DNA of 64,000 bases from Agapanthus africanus. Taxonomy: Eukaryota > Streptophyta > Magnoliopsida > Asparagales > Amaryllidaceae. The translations under genes and the position numbers were made by a program. The notes beneath the pieces were generated by a model. The model was not told where the DNA came from, ran no database searches, and was given only the letters and a program-made list of their open reading frames with translations. The DNA lies in NCBI GenBank assembly GCA_030015575.1, contig CM057344.1, positions 183,599,044 through 183,663,043 of the forward strand, read 5' to 3'. Shown here one piece after another: positions 1-12,857 of this stretch. Each line of letters opens with the position of its first letter. Position 1 is the stretch's first letter.

Positions 1-1282
1 GTTGATACCCTGTTATTCGCACTTACACACGTCTTGAAGCCTGGGATAGTAGAGGATACCTTGAAATGCTCTTGTCTTAAAGCCGATGTATGAAGGAAAT
101 AAAAATAAAAAAGTGAATAAAAAATATATAAAGTAGTGAGAAAAATGGACACTGGTTTTGTTATCACCGAGGGCAATAAAAAAATATATAGCGAGGGTGC
201 CTCTTCACCTAGTGCCCTAAGGCCAACTGGTCTGGGAGTCACTGCTATGCCTTAGGTGGTGCAAGACGAGGAAAATACACCAAATAAGCAAGCACATGAG
301 TAATCGGTCGGTTAGTACCTCAAGAAGTATTAACGGTCGCATGAAAGTGTGTGAGCAAATTCAGCTAAATATTCATTAATTAAAAAGTACTGAGGCTGAT
401 GGGCAAGAGTATGATAGCTTGAATTGAATTCTCCGGGTGTAGGGATGTCCTTTACACACACGCAAGGTGATATGATCGATGTTTGGAAGAAAGATAGGAA
501 TGAAGAATAAGATGATGTTTTATTGAGGGAGGACGCGATTTCTGACATTTTTTTTATGACCATTAAGATAGGGCTCATGACAACCGAAAAGCTAGCTTAG
601 TTGGAAACCCTAATTTTCAAAGCTTTTCTTTTACGATTCTTTTCTTTAAATGTAATATTCATGATCTTTCTTTTATTATTGGATTTTGTGGGTGCAATCC
701 GCTGAAAACCCTCACGAGACAACACTCCTCCTACTAGAGACACCTAGAGGTTTAAAGGCTTGTTGCACGTGCTCAGTGCAATCGTGTTGCCTACGAAAGT
801 GTGCTAGTTAGTTTTTCTCTTTCTTTGTTTTCTCTTTTTAATAAAAAGTTCGCTCGAGACGATCCAAATTAAGTTTGGGGGAATTTGATTAGTCGAAAAT
901 ATTGCATCTTTTAACCGGCAATTTCCTCATCATTTGCATTCATATAGAAGTGTTCGGCATTCATATTTCACATATTAGCAAAACTGTCGCAAAATATCAG
1001 ATTGCATGTGTTAGACTCTAAAACCGGCACTATAAAGGAAATTGACTGCATTTCATGGCATCGCATCATCCCTATATTGCGCAACACTTGTTTTGAGATC
1101 TGTGCAGGAAAATCCAGAAGAAAGGCAAAAATTTACATGGTACCGATCAAACATTACGCCAACTCAATGATTTCAATTCTGGTATCAATCCAAAGGGACA
1201 AATACAAATCAACACATCAGATAAAGCTACAAATATCATCCCAAGACCACAACAGAAGAACCAAGCCATGAAGCCACAACTT

Positions 1283-1330
1283 GGCCGCGGAACCGCGGTG
1301 CAAGCTGGCTTAGGCCGCGGTTCCGCGGCC
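1283..1330. repeat. 16-bp perfect GC-rich inverted repeat in LTR
   Basis: The left arm GGCCGCGGAACCGCGG (1283-1298) is exactly complementary to the right arm at 1315-1330, with a 16-nt loop. The right LTR has the same structure at 11299-11346 with one C-to-T change in the 3' arm. A hairpin with the same core is in the copia leader at 45323-45363. Confidence 0.9.
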
Positions 1331-1575
1331 GTATTGCCACGTCATCCACCAAATTTTGCTGCACAATGCTTACCTCAGCTCCTACAGTTCAGAAATGTAC
1401 TTCAAGTTTCAGAAGACTCTAGAGGCTTCTGCCAGATCAGCAAACTAGGGTTTCTAAGCTTAATTAATCCTAGCTTAAAGCCTAAGCTAGCTCCTAACAA
1501 ACTCCTTTCTAGAAGCCTCAACAAACTTTTGGAGGGAATTGTAATTTCAAACCTAGACCTAGGGTTTGGGAGATC

Positions 1576-1583
1576 TATAAATA
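1576..1583 (+). promoter_or_regulatory. TATA box of Athila LTR promoter
   Basis: TATAAATA; the same motif is at 11591-11598 in the right LTR. It marks the probable U3/R boundary, with transcription expected about 30 bp downstream. The poly(A)-like AATAAA lies about 340 bp downstream, leaving a long R region. Confidence 0.6.
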
Positions 1584-2806
1584 AGACCCTAGGCTCACTT
1601 GTAAAAATATATAGAGAGATCCCTCCATTAGTTCATTTTAGTAGCCAATCTAGAGCCATTCTATCTCTTTCTTCATCTTCGTCCACAAGTCTAGTGAGAA
1701 GGCTTGTGTGAAACCCTAACCCTAATTCCAATCAAAAGCCAAGATCCCGAGTACCCCATCAAGCAAGAAGCCTTGCAACCTTTTATGAGCCGAGCCGATC
1801 TTCAACAGAGCAAGTGGTCAAAGCCGATCCGCGACTCACGGAGCCGAGCGACGCCAAATCGACAATTTAGTTCTTCCTCTTGTAGTTCTTGAGCGACTGT
1901 AATCAAATTGTTGATATAAATAAAAGGTGATATTCTTTTATCTTGTTTTCTTTAAATTCTTGCATCATGATTCAATCTAAATTTCTAGTTGTAATTCTTG
2001 TTGTGATGTTTGAGTAATACTCCGCTCGTCGAAGAGTCGAGACGATCAATAGAATGATGATGTAACATATCTTAAATCGATTCTTGAATCCTACGAGTTT
2101 TGTAAACCCTAGCAATTTCAAGAATCGACGACCCAATTCGTTGCGATGCTTTCTTGATTGATATCGCTCGAAATTGGGGAGTTACGATCGTTTCTTGAAA
2201 TTGTTAGAGGCTAGAATGTGAATGATATCGACGAAAGAACAAGGGCTAAATGATGAAACCCTAGTTTCACGAGAAAGTCCTAACTCTCGTCGATCATCAT
2301 CGATCTAGTATCAATTCTTCGAAGGACAAGAACACGATATCTTGATGATTACATCACGTCTATAGATCCGATCAATTCTTACGAGCCTCATTTAGATTCT
2401 TGACATTTGGTTGGAAATATCATCGAAACCCAATTCTTGATTGTTTATCAGTTTCTTGATTCTTGATTAGATTAGTGACACCTGAATCAATCGATAAAAT
2501 CTTGAATCATGTTTTCCTTTCTTTTCGATTAACTCTTCGATTCAAACAAATTAAATATAAAAACGAATCGCACAATCCCTATGGACGATCCGCACTCGCT
2601 TACGATCTACAACTGACACCGTAATTGATTGCGGTCAAATATAATTCTTTGATTGTGAAATTTATTCAATATTACCGACACATAGAAACTTATTCGCTTT
2701 ATTCGATTTACACAAACATGAACTTCTTTTCAATCAAATGAAACCGTTATCAGGGATCATTTGAGTTGATTTACTTACACAGTCTCGAACCATACGAATG
2801 ATCAAA

Positions 2807-2824
2807 TGGCGCCGTTGCCGGGGA
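2807..2824 (+). other. Primer binding site (tRNA-Asp type)
   Basis: TGGCGCCGTTGCCGGGGA lies two bases after the left LTR end. It is complementary to the 3' end of plant tRNA-Asp, the primer used by Athila elements. Minus-strand DNA synthesis would start here. Confidence 0.9.
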
Positions 2825-3914
2825 TTACGCGCTAATTCGTTTCATATTATAGTTTGAATTGAAAGATTTATTCCATTGTGATTTTCGAGATCAAAATTCG
2901 TGCAAACCCTAAACGATTTGTTGTGGTTCATTGCAAGGAAATCTGGAGCTGTTTGGAAATTGAAGAAATTGTTTGGAAAATTCCAGAAGACTAGGGAAGT
3001 TATCAGGAGTATTCTGCAAATTTTCTATTCAAGAGATCACATTTTTCGACCGCGGAAGGGCGGCAATAAGACCCATATGCGGCAGAACCGCGGTCTCCTT
3101 GAGGGATCTCTGTAAAATTTTTGCTTCAGGTAACTTCTTACCTTCTCCTCTCTCCTCTTTTTAGCTCCAACTAATAATTTTCTGCAGGATTCTTTGCAAA
3201 TAATCGCAGCGCCGCAAAAAAGCAAAATTAAATTTGTGCGTGATTTTGTTTCTTGGTTGTTTGCATTCTAATACGGAAATTAAGGGGCATGGCCAAATCC
3301 AAATTAGGTGGGGATTTCATTACCCTTCCTAGGCCCCGAAAATCGCAAAACTTGCATCCGCATTGACCCATATTAACTAAAAAATATCTAAAGATGACTC
3401 TAAGGACCGTCGCGCTCAATTAGGACAGAAGAAGGCCGTGGGTAATTCATTGCTTATCCGCATTTTCTTGTGGTGTCTAAGGCGAGTGTGTCTAAGGCTA
3501 GTGGTTTTTAATTAGGCCCACTACTTACGTAGTGGAGTACCTTCCCACTTACCTGGCACTTATCCGGCCACAGGGGGACAAAGAGGCAGTGGAGGATTCT
3601 ATCCTGCGACTTGTCTTTTGGCAGTTAGGAGCGGTCTAGAGCCGGACCTAGGTGACCACTAGATTCTAGGGTTGTGTGCTGCATTTGTTGTGTCGCATCA
3701 TTTTTTCAAAAATCCATCCCTTTTTCAAAGCAAACACCGCATTCATTCATACCCCTAATTATAAGTCAACGCTGCCACTTGTACTAACCCATTTTAGTGC
3801 AAGATAGGCTGGACACGGGATTCTAGTGCCCGTTTAGTCCGCGTACCCTTTATCGACTCCGAAGTCGATATTTCTCCATTTACCTTTTCTTTACCCACTA
3901 CCACACCCACTCCG
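2825..3914 (+). other. Athila 5' leader, no convincing gene
   Basis: This is the untranslated leader between the primer site and gag. Short ORFs (2900-3115, 2973-3164) have no recognisable family. An inverted repeat GACCGCGG (3048-3055) with CCGCGGTC (3088-3095) encloses 32 nt and shares its CCGCGG core with the LTR hairpin. Confidence 0.7.
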
Positions 3915-5696
3915 ATGGATCCGAATCCATCGAACTTCTTTAACCCTAATCTGCCACGGACCGTTGGTGCGCAGAATCCACCCCGCATCTCTCTCCAGGA
4001 GAGGTGCTACCCTATTCGAGGTCCTCTTTCGACCTGCTTATCCACACCACCAGCCAATGGGGATAACTTTGAGATTAAGCCCCAGTACATCAACCTTTTA
4101 CCCAAATTCCACGGACTCGAGACTGAGGACGCTTACGTTTTCATTACCAAATTTGAAAACGTATGCGCAATGATGGGTACGTCACAACTTTCAGTGGATG
4201 CGATACGTCTACGACTTCTTCCATTTACTTTGTGCGATATAGCCGAGAAGTGGCTATATAACACTACCGCACACTCTATTACGAATTGGGAAGAATTCGT
4301 CGCTGCATTCCTTAAGAAATTTTACCCAATACAAAAGACAGCTCGAATCCGTAGCGAACTGAATCAATTTGCCCAGCTCCCTACTGAACCATTCTCTAAA
4401 TGCTTTGAACTTTTCAAGGATCTATTGGTTCAGTGTCCTCATCACGGCATCCCGAGATGGGAGCTTTGCTGAATCATTTATGAGGGCATTAACCCAAACA
4501 CTAAACAGGGCCTTGAAAACATGTGTCAAGGTACTTTTATGACCAAAGATGATGGGGAAGCTTGGAAGTATTTAGAAGAGTTCGCTGAAAAATCACTACA
4601 GTGGGAGAGTGGAACCCAACCATTGAATAGGGGTGGCGTACACCAAATAGATGTGTCCATAGGTGTTCGAGCTGAAATGGCAGCAATGCAAAAGAAGCTC
4701 GACGCTATGGAACACAAATTTGCAGCAGCCTCCCTAAACCCAATGTCGCTCCCCAAAACTGTTTGTGGGTGTTGTTCTGATCCGTCTCATTTAACGGAAG
4801 AATGTCCTTTAAACTCTGCGTTTCAAGGTCACGAGCATTCTAATGCCGCATTTCAAAGACCTCGAAACGATCCATATTCTTCCACGTACAATCAGGGTTG
4901 GAGGAATCACCCGAATTTCGCTTGGAACCAAAACCAATCTCAAAACACGGTTCCAAACACGAATAATTTTCAAAGGGCTCTTCCTCCACCACAACAGCAA
5001 CCCCTTCAACTCACTCAGCACCCCTACCAGTCACAAAACTTCCAAAATCAGGTCAACACTCCTGCACAGTCTAATCCTATGACCTGTTCTGACGAGTTCT
5101 CCCAATTCACTCAAACCATGAAATCACTTTTGTCAAATTTCATAGAGGTTTCGGCTGAGGTTAGATCTTCCGTCGGTGAGATAAAGAAAAACTTAGCGTC
5201 CCAAGCTGAGAGTATCAGATCGATGGAAGCTGAAATCGCACGACTTAAAGCCGAAATGAGTGCGAGAGAAAAAGGGAAACTTCCCTCTCAACCCCTACAG
5301 AATCCTGGGCATTACAATGTAAATGCCGTCACAACATTGAGATCGGGAAGAGTGCTGAACAATCATGTTGGGGAAGAAGTTGATGATACTGAAAATCATA
5401 TCAACACCCCGGCTGAGACCTTTCCACACATACACACTTCTCCTTCTGATCCTTCTTCTTCTACCTCACCACCTTCTCGTGAGCCTATTCTCCATTTCCC
5501 ACTAGGCTCGACACCTCAGTATAGCCCTTCTAGTTCTCCACAGACGGTCCTCACATCTCTTTTGGGATCTCGTCTACCCCCTCTTCCTTCTCCTATGATG
5601 GACCCGACGCTCATTGCGAAAGCACCTTACCCGAATCGGTTAAGGGCTAACAGAACGAGTCCTCATATGGAGAAAATTATAGAAATGTTCAAATAG
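3915..5696 (+). pseudogene. gag: Athila gag (one in-frame stop, ends at TAG before pol)
   Basis: Capsid/nucleocapsid precursor. The frame begins at ATG 3915 (M-D-P-N-P-S-N-F-F) and runs in frame +3 to a TGA at 4470-4472. It resumes in the same frame (longest segment 4521-5696) and stops at TAG 5694-5696. The first part has the retrotransposon-gag fold region (F-H-G-L-E-T-E-D-A-Y, then E-K-W-L-Y around 4240). The second part has one CCHC zinc knuckle, C-x2-C-x4-H-x4-C, near 4762-4803, then a Q/N/P-rich stretch and a coiled-coil-like segment (about 5140-5270). Gag, stop and pol share one frame, so the element looks like a single gag-pol frame broken by nonsense changes rather than by indels. 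Confidence 0.88.
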
Positions 5697-5747
5697 GTTA
5701 ACATCAATATCCCTCTCCTAGATGCAATTCAACAAGTCCCCGCTTAT

Positions 5748-8700
5748 GTGAAAATTCTTAAGGACTTGTGCACTAGGAAGAGGAAGACTCAAGTGCCGAA
5801 GAAGGTCTTCATGTCTAATAATATCAGCACTGCTTTTATACCCCAGCTACCAAAGAAACGTAAGGACCCAGGATGTCCTACGATATCGATTTCTATTGGG
5901 GGTAAAAACATAAATCGTGCTCTTTTAGACCTTGGCGCAAGTGTTAACCTACTTCCATATTCTTTATATGAGCAATTAGGGATTGGAGAGCTGAAACCTG
6001 CTCACTGCACTCTCCAAATGGCAGACCGTTCAATCACCAAACCAAGGGGTGAACTAGAGGATGTGTTGATAAAGGTCGGGGAATTTGTTTTCCCTGTAGA
6101 CTTCATTGTGCTCGACACACAGCCTGTAGCAAACCCCCGGGGCCAAATTCCGGTGATTCTGGATCGTCCTTTCCTTGCCACTTCCAATGTTGTTATAAAC
6201 TGTAGAAATGGTTCAATGAACTTATCATTTGGAAATATGACCATTGAACTTAACATCTACAAAGTTGGAAGTCAGCCATCAGAACCCTCTGCTCATATTC
6301 TAGATGTGTGCTCTGTCCACGAGATCGCTCCCGATAGTTGTGGAGCTGAGGATCTTTGCTTTCTAGATCTCGACGACATTACCACATCTCTGCTTGATCT
6401 TACACATGATCTTAGAGAGGACACTTTTCCTACACTTAAGTCCTGCACTCCTGACTTTACTCCACCCGAGTATGTATCTTTCACAGGCTCTGAGCTTCTT
6501 TGTAACTCCAAAAATCATTCGATGACCCCTCCTTCTATTATTTCTCCGCCCACATTAGATCTCAAAATTTTACCTTCTCACCTTAAATATGCATATTTAG
6601 GTGAGAATGAGTCCTTACCGGTTATCATATCCGCTTCTCTAGCATCAGAGCAAGAGAATGCACTTTTATCGGTATTGAGATCTAACAAAGAGGCGTTTGG
6701 TTGGAGTATGGCGGACATCAAAGGGATTAGTCCCTTGATTGTTGAACATCATATACATGTGATGGATGATGCCAGACCAACCCGAGAACCACAGAGACGG
6801 TTGAATCCCGTCATGAAGGAAGCGGTGATGAAAGAGATCGTCAAATGCTTAGATAATGGTATTATATACCCAATCTCCGATAGCCAATGGGTGAGTCCTA
6901 TACATGTCGTCCCTAAGAAATCTGGCATCACTGTTATAACCAATGAGGCAAATGAGTTGATTCAGACACGCGCCCAAACTAGGTGGCGTGTATGTATTGA
7001 TTATAGAAAACTCAATGCTGCCATGAGGAAAGACCACTTTCCTCTACCATTCATTGATCAAATGCTGGAACGCTTAGCGGGACGAGAGTATTATTGCTTT
7101 ATGGACGGATACTCAGGCTATAATCAGGTCCCCATCGCCAAAAAGGATCAAGATAAAACCACTTTTACTTGTCCTTTTGGTACCTTTGCTTATAGTCGCA
7201 TGCCCTTTGGGTTATGCAATGCTCCCGCTACCTTTCAGCGGTGTATGATGGGGATATTCTCTGATATGGTAGAGAATTTTCTGGAGATCTTTATGGACGA
7301 TTTCTCGATTTTTGGAGACTCTTTTTCCGATTGCCTATCGAATCTTGACGCTGTTCTTACTCGTTGCAAAAAGAAGAACTTGACTTTGAACTGGGAAAAA
7401 TGCCATTTTATGGTCCAAGAAGGAATTGTTCTTGGACATGTTATTTCACAGAAAGGCATTGAGGTTGACAGAGCTAAGAAAGATGTCATTCAAAACCTCC
7501 CTCATCCCAAAAGCGTCAAAGATATTCGATCTTTCCTTGGCCATGCGGGCTTTTATAGGAGATTCATTAAGGACTTTAGCAAAATTGCTAGACCTTTAAC
7601 TCTTCTCCGGGCCAAGGATACGACCTTCCACTTTGACTCGGACTGTGAGACAGCTTTCGACTCACTTAAACATTCACTCACTTCAGCCCCCGTTCTATCG
7701 TCTCCAAATTGGGACTACCCCTTTGAGCTGATGTGTGACGCATCCGACTTTGCAGTAGGTGCAGTCTTAGGACAGCACATCGAAAAGATGCCACACGTGA
7801 TATACTATGCAAGTAAGACCCTAAATGATGCTCAAATAAACTATGCAACCACCGAGAAAGAACTTTTAGCGGTTTTATTTGCATTAGAAAAATTCAGGCC
7901 TTACTTAATTGGCTCATCTATAGTTGTGTACACTGACCATTCCGCCCTAAAACATCTTCTGGCGAAGAAAGATGCAAAAGGTCGACTAATACGTTGGATC
8001 CTACTGTTACAAGAATTTGATCTTGTTATCAAAGATAAGAAAGGATGTGAAAACGTAGTAGCCGACCATCTTTCACGCATCTCTTCTTTCCCTGTGACCC
8101 TGCCGATCAATGACTCATTCCCTGACGAACAACTCTTGAACGTATCCGCTGAACCATGGTTCAGGGATATTGTGAACTATCTTGTCACGGGACTTATACC
8201 CAGCGATTGGTCTAAACAGGACAAATACCGCTTTTTATCCCAAGTAAAACACTTTTACTGGGATGATCCATACTTGTTTAAGTATTGTCCTGATCAGATC
8301 ATTCGCCGATGTGTCCCGAAAGAAGAGTTCAAGAGTGTTCTTTCTTTTTGTCATGATCAGGCCTGTGGGGGTCACTTTGGTCCTAAAAAGACGGCGGAGA
8401 AGGTTTTGCAATGTGGATTTTATTGGCCGACCTTATTCAAGGACGCATTTGACTATTGCAAAACCTGTACACAATGTCAGTACACAGGTAGAATATCCCG
8501 GAGAAATGAAATACCTCAGCAACCCATTCTGGTTGTTGAAATCTTCGATGTTTGGGGCATTGATTTTATGGGTCCTTTTCCCAACTCCTTTGGGAATTTG
8601 TACATACTGCTGGCGGTTGATTATGTCTCAAAGTGGGTTGAAGCCATTCCATGTCGCACTAATGACAAGAAAGTTGTCATTAAGTTCTTGAAAGAGAATA

Positions 8701-9446
8701 TCTTTTCGCGATTTGGACACCCACGCGCTATCATTAGCGATAATGGGACACATTTCTGCAACAGGTCTTTCGAGACTCTGATGCGGAAATACGTAATCAA
8801 CCACCGACTTTCTACACCCTATCATCCCCAAACGAGCGGGCAGGCTGAAATCTCAAACAGACAGATCAAACTTATCCTAGAGAAGACTGTTGCTAAGAAT
8901 AAAAAAGACTGGTCGACCAAATTGACGGATGCTTTTTGGGCATTCAGAACTGCATATAAAACCGACCTAGGGATGTCTCCATATAGGATAGTGTTTGGGA
9001 AGGCATGTCACTTACCCGTCGAGATAAAGCATAAAGCATTATGGGCTATAAAGGAAATAAACTTTGATCTAAAAGAAGCCTGCAACTTTCGGAAGCTGCA
9101 AATAAATGAGCTAAGCGAACTCCGCGATGAAGCTTATGATAACGCTGTAATTGTAAAGAATAGGACTAAAGTTTTTCACGATAAAAACATTTTGAGGAAA
9201 ACATTTTCACCTGGTCAACAAGTCTTTCTTTATGATTCACGATTACACCTTCACGCGGGTAAGCTCCGATCTCGATGGAAGGGACCTTTTATTGTGCAGT
9301 CTGTATATCCGCACGGGGCAGTAGAAGTAGAAAATATGAAAAACGGCACATTTTTCAAAGTGAATGGATATAGACTAAAGCCGTATTTTTCCACTGACCC
9401 CACGGAGGAGCTCTTGTTCTTACAAGAGCCATTTTATTTAGATTAA
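5748..9446 (+). CDS. pol: Athila pol polyprotein (PR-RT-RNaseH-IN)
   Basis: An uninterrupted frame of about 1,230 codons, open from just after the TAG at 5694-5696, in the same frame as gag. Residues are counted from 5748, which is a GTG, so the translation start is not defined; expression as a Gag-Pol polyprotein is expected. Domains in order: aspartic protease D-L-G-A-S (residues 61-65); RT with F-M-D-G (about 451) and catalytic F-M-D-D (about 516); RNase H beginning M-C-D-A-S-D (about 661) with Y-T-D-H-S; integrase with an H-H-C-C zinc motif (about 869-910); the D-D-E core (G-I-D-F-M-G, I-S-D-N-G, Q-A-E-I); and a C-terminal R-W-K-G-P-F segment. All visible catalytic residues are kept, so this is the least decayed gene in the window. 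It lacks an env-like partner, and gag upstream is broken. Confidence 0.93.
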   Translation: MKILKDLCTRKRKTQVPKKVFMSNNISTAFIPQLPKKRKDPGCPTISISIGGKNINRALLDLGASVNLLPYSLYEQLGIGELKPAHCTLQMADRSITKPRGELEDVLIKVGEFVFPVDFIVLDTQPVANPRGQIPVILDRPFLATSNVVINCRNGSMNLSFGNMTIELNIYKVGSQPSEPSAHILDVCSVHEIAPDSCGAEDLCFLDLDDITTSLLDLTHDLREDTFPTLKSCTPDFTPPEYVSFTGSELLCNSKNHSMTPPSIISPPTLDLKILPSHLKYAYLGENESLPVIISASLASEQENALLSVLRSNKEAFGWSMADIKGISPLIVEHHIHVMDDARPTREPQRRLNPVMKEAVMKEIVKCLDNGIIYPISDSQWVSPIHVVPKKSGITVITNEANELIQTRAQTRWRVCIDYRKLNAAMRKDHFPLPFIDQMLERLAGREYYCFMDGYSGYNQVPIAKKDQDKTTFTCPFGTFAYSRMPFGLCNAPATFQRCMMGIFSDMVENFLEIFMDDFSIFGDSFSDCLSNLDAVLTRCKKKNLTLNWEKCHFMVQEGIVLGHVISQKGIEVDRAKKDVIQNLPHPKSVKDIRSFLGHAGFYRRFIKDFSKIARPLTLLRAKDTTFHFDSDCETAFDSLKHSLTSAPVLSSPNWDYPFELMCDASDFAVGAVLGQHIEKMPHVIYYASKTLNDAQINYATTEKELLAVLFALEKFRPYLIGSSIVVYTDHSALKHLLAKKDAKGRLIRWILLLQEFDLVIKDKKGCENVVADHLSRISSFPVTLPINDSFPDEQLLNVSAEPWFRDIVNYLVTGLIPSDWSKQDKYRFLSQVKHFYWDDPYLFKYCPDQIIRRCVPKEEFKSVLSFCHDQACGGHFGPKKTAEKVLQCGFYWPTLFKDAFDYCKTCTQCQYTGRISRRNEIPQQPILVVEIFDVWGIDFMGPFPNSFGNLYILLAVDYVSKWVEAIPCRTNDKKVVIKFLKENIFSRFGHPRAIISDNGTHFCNRSFETLMRKYVINHRLSTPYHPQTSGQAEISNRQIKLILEKTVAKNKKDWSTKLTDAFWAFRTAYKTDLGMSPYRIVFGKACHLPVEIKHKALWAIKEINFDLKEACNFRKLQINELSELRDEAYDNAVIVKNRTKVFHDKNILRKTFSPGQQVFLYDSRLHLHAGKLRSRWKGPFIVQSVYPHGAVEVENMKNGTFFKVNGYRLKPYFSTDPTEELLFLQEPFYLD

Positions 9447-9646
9447 AATTCCTCCGTCTCATCTTCATGTCCAGTATATCATTGCATCATTTTTTGAATG
9501 AAAGTGAGTGAAAAGAGTAAGTTTGGGAGAAGTTCTTCACTTAAATATTTTGCCCCCACTAATAATTCCCCACAGGCTTACAGTTTTTGTAGGTATAGCG
9601 ATTGACAACAGTGAGGACACTGTTGAAAACAAGTTTGGGGGAGGTT
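9447..9646 (+). other. Athila 3' UTR with polypurine tract
   Basis: Non-coding stretch between the pol stop and the right LTR. Two copies of AAGTTTGGG(G)GA-type tracts are seen (about 9519-9530 and 9631-9644). The second is directly followed by TG at 9647 and is the better polypurine tract. A third such motif lies inside each LTR (about 867-881 and 10883-10897). Confidence 0.65.
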
Positions 9647-12600
9647 TGTGCTTATTTTTGCATCATTTGCATATCATCTGCATAAGCACAAAACATTTCT
9701 TTTAAAAATCTATAAAAATTGAAAAAATTTCAAAACCCATAAAAAAATAAAAAATTTCAAGTATAAAAATAATTTTAATATTTACACTTTTTTGTACATA
9801 AATAAAATAATGAAAGTTTAGATAGTGAACAATTACATCCATGAGATTAGAAAATTTTAAGAAAACTAAGAAAATTAGAAGTTTTCTTATACGAACTAGT
9901 AATAAGTAGTTATGAGCCGTTGTCCCAAGGGTTAGTAAGATGAAAGACGTCACTAATCTGAGGATAAAACTAAGTCTGAAAAATAGTTCCTATTCTGGAA
10001 GCCAAACATTTTGAACGTTGATACCCTGTTATTCGCACTTACACACGTCTTGAAGCCTGGGATAGTAGAGGATACCTTGAAATGCTCTTGTCTTAAAGCC
10101 GATGTATGAAGGAAATAAAAATAAAAAAGTGAATAAAAAATATATAAAGTAGTGAGAAAAATGGACACTGGTTTTGTTATCACCGAGGGCAATAAAAAAA
10201 TATATAGCGAGGGTGCCTCTTCACCTAGTGCCCTAAGGCCAACTGGTCTGGGAGTCACTGCTATGCCTTAGGTGGTGCAAGACGAGGAAAATACACCAAA
10301 TAAGCAAGCACATGAGTAATCGGTCGGTTAGTACCTCAAGAAGTATTAACGGTCGCATGAAAGTGTGTGAGCAAATTCAGCTAAATATTCATTAATTAAA
10401 AAGTACTGAGGCTGATGGGCAAGAGTATGATAGCTTGAATTGAATTCTCCGGGTGTAGGGATGTCCTTTACACACACGCAAGGTGATATGATCGATGTTT
10501 GGAAGAAAGATAGGAATGAAGAATAAGATGATGTTTTATTGAGGGAAGACGCGATTTCTGACATTTTTTTTATGACCATTAAGATAAGGCTCATGACAAC
10601 CGAAAAGCTAGCTTAGTTAGAAATCCTAATTTTCAAAGCTTTTCTTTTACGATTCTTTTCTTTAAATGTAATATTCATGATCTTTCTTTTATTATTGGAT
10701 TTTGTGGGTGCAATCCGCTGAAAACCCTCACGAGACAACACTCCTCCTACTAGGGACACCTAGAGGTTTAAAGGCTTGTTGCACGTGCTCAGTGCAATCG
10801 TGTTGCCTACGAAAGTGTGCTAGTTAGTTTTTCTCTTTCTTTCTTTTCTCTTTTTAATAAAAATTTCGCTCGAGACGATCCAAATTAAGTTTGGGGGAAT
10901 TTGATTAGTCGAAAATATTGCATCTTTTAACCGGCAATTTCCTCATCATTTGCATTCATATAGAAGTGTTCGGCATTCATATTTCACATATTAGCAAAAC
11001 TGTCGCAAAATATCAGATTGCATGTGTTAGACTCTAAAAACGGCACTATAAAGGAAATTGACTGCATTTCATGGCATCGCATCATCCCTATATTGCGTAA
11101 CACTTGTTTTGAGATCTGTGCAGGAAAATCCAGAAGAAAGGCAAAAATTTACATGGTACCGATCAAACATTACGCCAACTCAATGATTTCAATTCTGGTA
11201 TCAATCCAAAAGGACAAATACAAATCAACACATCAGATAAAGCTACAAATATCATCCCAAGACCACAACAGAAGAACCAAGCCATGAAGCCACAACTTGG
11301 CCGCGGAACCGCGGCGCAAGCTGGCTTAGGCCGTGGTTCCGCGGCCGTATTGCCACGTCATCCACCAAATTTTGCTGCACAATGCTTACCTCAGCTCCTA
11401 CAGTTCAGAAATGTACTTCAAGTTCCAGAAGACTCCAGAGGCTTCTTCCAGATCAGCAAACTAGGGTTTCTAAGCTTAATTAATCATAGCTTAAAGCCTA
11501 AGCTAGCTCCTAACAAACTCCTTCTAGAAGCCTCAACAAACTTTTAGAGGGAATTGTAATTTCAAACCTAGACCTAGGGTTTGGAAGATCTATAAATAAG
11601 ACCCTAGGCTCACTTGTAAAAATATATAGAGAGATCCCTCCATTAGTTCATTTTAGTAGCCAATCTAGAGCCATTCTATCTCTTTCTTCATCTTCGTCCA
11701 CAAGTCTAGTGAGAAGGCTTGTGTGAAACCCTAACCCTAATTCCAATCAAAAGCCAAGATCCCGAGTACCCCATCAAGCAAGAAGCCTTGCAACCTTTTA
11801 TGAGCCGAGCCGATCTTCAACAGAGCAAGTGGTCAAAACCGATCCGCGATTCACAGAGCCGAGCGATGCCAAATCGACAATTTAGTTCTTCCTCTTGTAG
11901 TTCTTGAGCGACTGTAATCAAATTGTTGATATAAATAAAATGTGATATTCTTTTATCTTGTTTTCTTTAAATTCTTGCATCATGATTCAATCTAAATTTC
12001 TAGTTGTAATTCTTGTTGTGATGTTTGAGTAATACTCCGCTCGTCGAGGAGTCGAGACGATCAATAGAATGATGATGTAACATATCTTAAATCGATTCTT
12101 GAATCCTACGGTTTTGTAAACCCTAGCAATTTCAAGAATCGACAACACAATTCGTTGCGATACTTTCTTGATTGATATCGCTCGAAATTGGGGAGTTACG
12201 ATCGTTTCTTGAAATTGTTAGAGGCTAGAATGTGAATGATATCGACGAAAGAACAAGGGTTAAATGATGAAACCCTAGTTTCACGAGAAAGCCCTAACTC
12301 TCGTCGATCATCATCGATCTAGTATCAATTCTTCGAAGGACAAGAACACGATATCTTGATGATTACATCACGTCTATAGATCCAATCGATTCCTACGAGC
12401 CTCATTTAGATTCTTGACATTTGGTTGGAAATATCATCGAAACCCGATTCTTGATTGTTTATCAGTTTCTTGATTCTTGATTAGATTAGTGACACCTGAA
12501 TCAATCGATAAAATCTTGAATCATGTTTTCCTTTCTTTTCGATTAACTTTTCGATTCAAACAAATTAAATATAAAAACGAATCGCACAATCCCTGTGGAC

Positions 12601-12818
12601 GATCCGCACTCGCTTACGATCTACAACTGACACCGTAATTGATTGCGGTCAAATATAATTCTTTGATTGTGAAATTTATTCAATATTACCGACACATAGA
12701 AACTTATTCGCTTTATTCGATTTACACAAACATGAACTTCTTTTCAATAAAATGAAACCGTTATCAGGGATCATTTAAGTTGATTTACTTACACAGTCTC
12801 GAACCATACGAATGATCA
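9647..12818 (+). repeat. Athila right LTR
   Basis: About 3.17 kb. The start at TG 9647 is inferred from the polypurine tract, because the matching left-LTR start is outside the window. The end at CA 12818 is set by loss of similarity with the left LTR, which ends at 2804. Differences from the left copy are scattered substitutions and short indels. Confidence 0.85.
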
Positions 12819-12857
12819 ATGAGCGCTTTGCGCTAGTCTGTTGGCGCACCAGTGAGT

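Larger units (their letters stand above)
1..2804 (+). repeat. Athila left LTR (partial)
   Basis: Near-identical to 10017-12818. Similarity stops at ...GATCA, two bases before the primer site. By comparison with the right LTR about 370 bp lie outside the window. It carries a TATA box at 1576-1583, AATAAA-type poly(A) signals near 1917-1923 and a GC-rich hairpin at 1283-1330. The short ORFs in it (for example 1002-1271 and 1268-1711) are shared by both LTR copies and look non-coding. Confidence 0.93.
1..12818 (+). mobile_element. Athila-type Ty3 LTR retrotransposon (5' end outside window)
   Basis: Two long direct repeats (1-2804 and about 9647-12818; base 1 matches base 10017) flank a tRNA-Asp-type primer site, a gag region and a pol frame ordered protease, RT, RNase H, integrase, which is the Ty3 order. 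The protease-proximal stretch with [10 protein letters not shown] and the tRNA-Asp primer are typical of the Athila lineage. Pol ends about 200 bp before the right LTR, so the env-like ORF of some Athila elements is absent. Two in-frame stops break gag. The 3' LTR ends in CA at 12818; the target-site duplication cannot be checked because the 5' end is not in the window. Confidence 0.9.

Noticed and set aside
1711-1725. Telomere-like AAACCCTAACCCTAA
   Set aside because: Only about two units, inside an LTR; a telo-box-like chance motif, not a telomere remnant.
1002-1892. ORFs 89, 147 and 62 aa in the Athila LTR
   Set aside because: Present in both LTRs, cross the hairpin and TATA box, and show no domain.
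9447-9646. Possible env-like ORF after Athila pol
   Set aside because: Only 200 bp before the LTR and no open frame of useful length.
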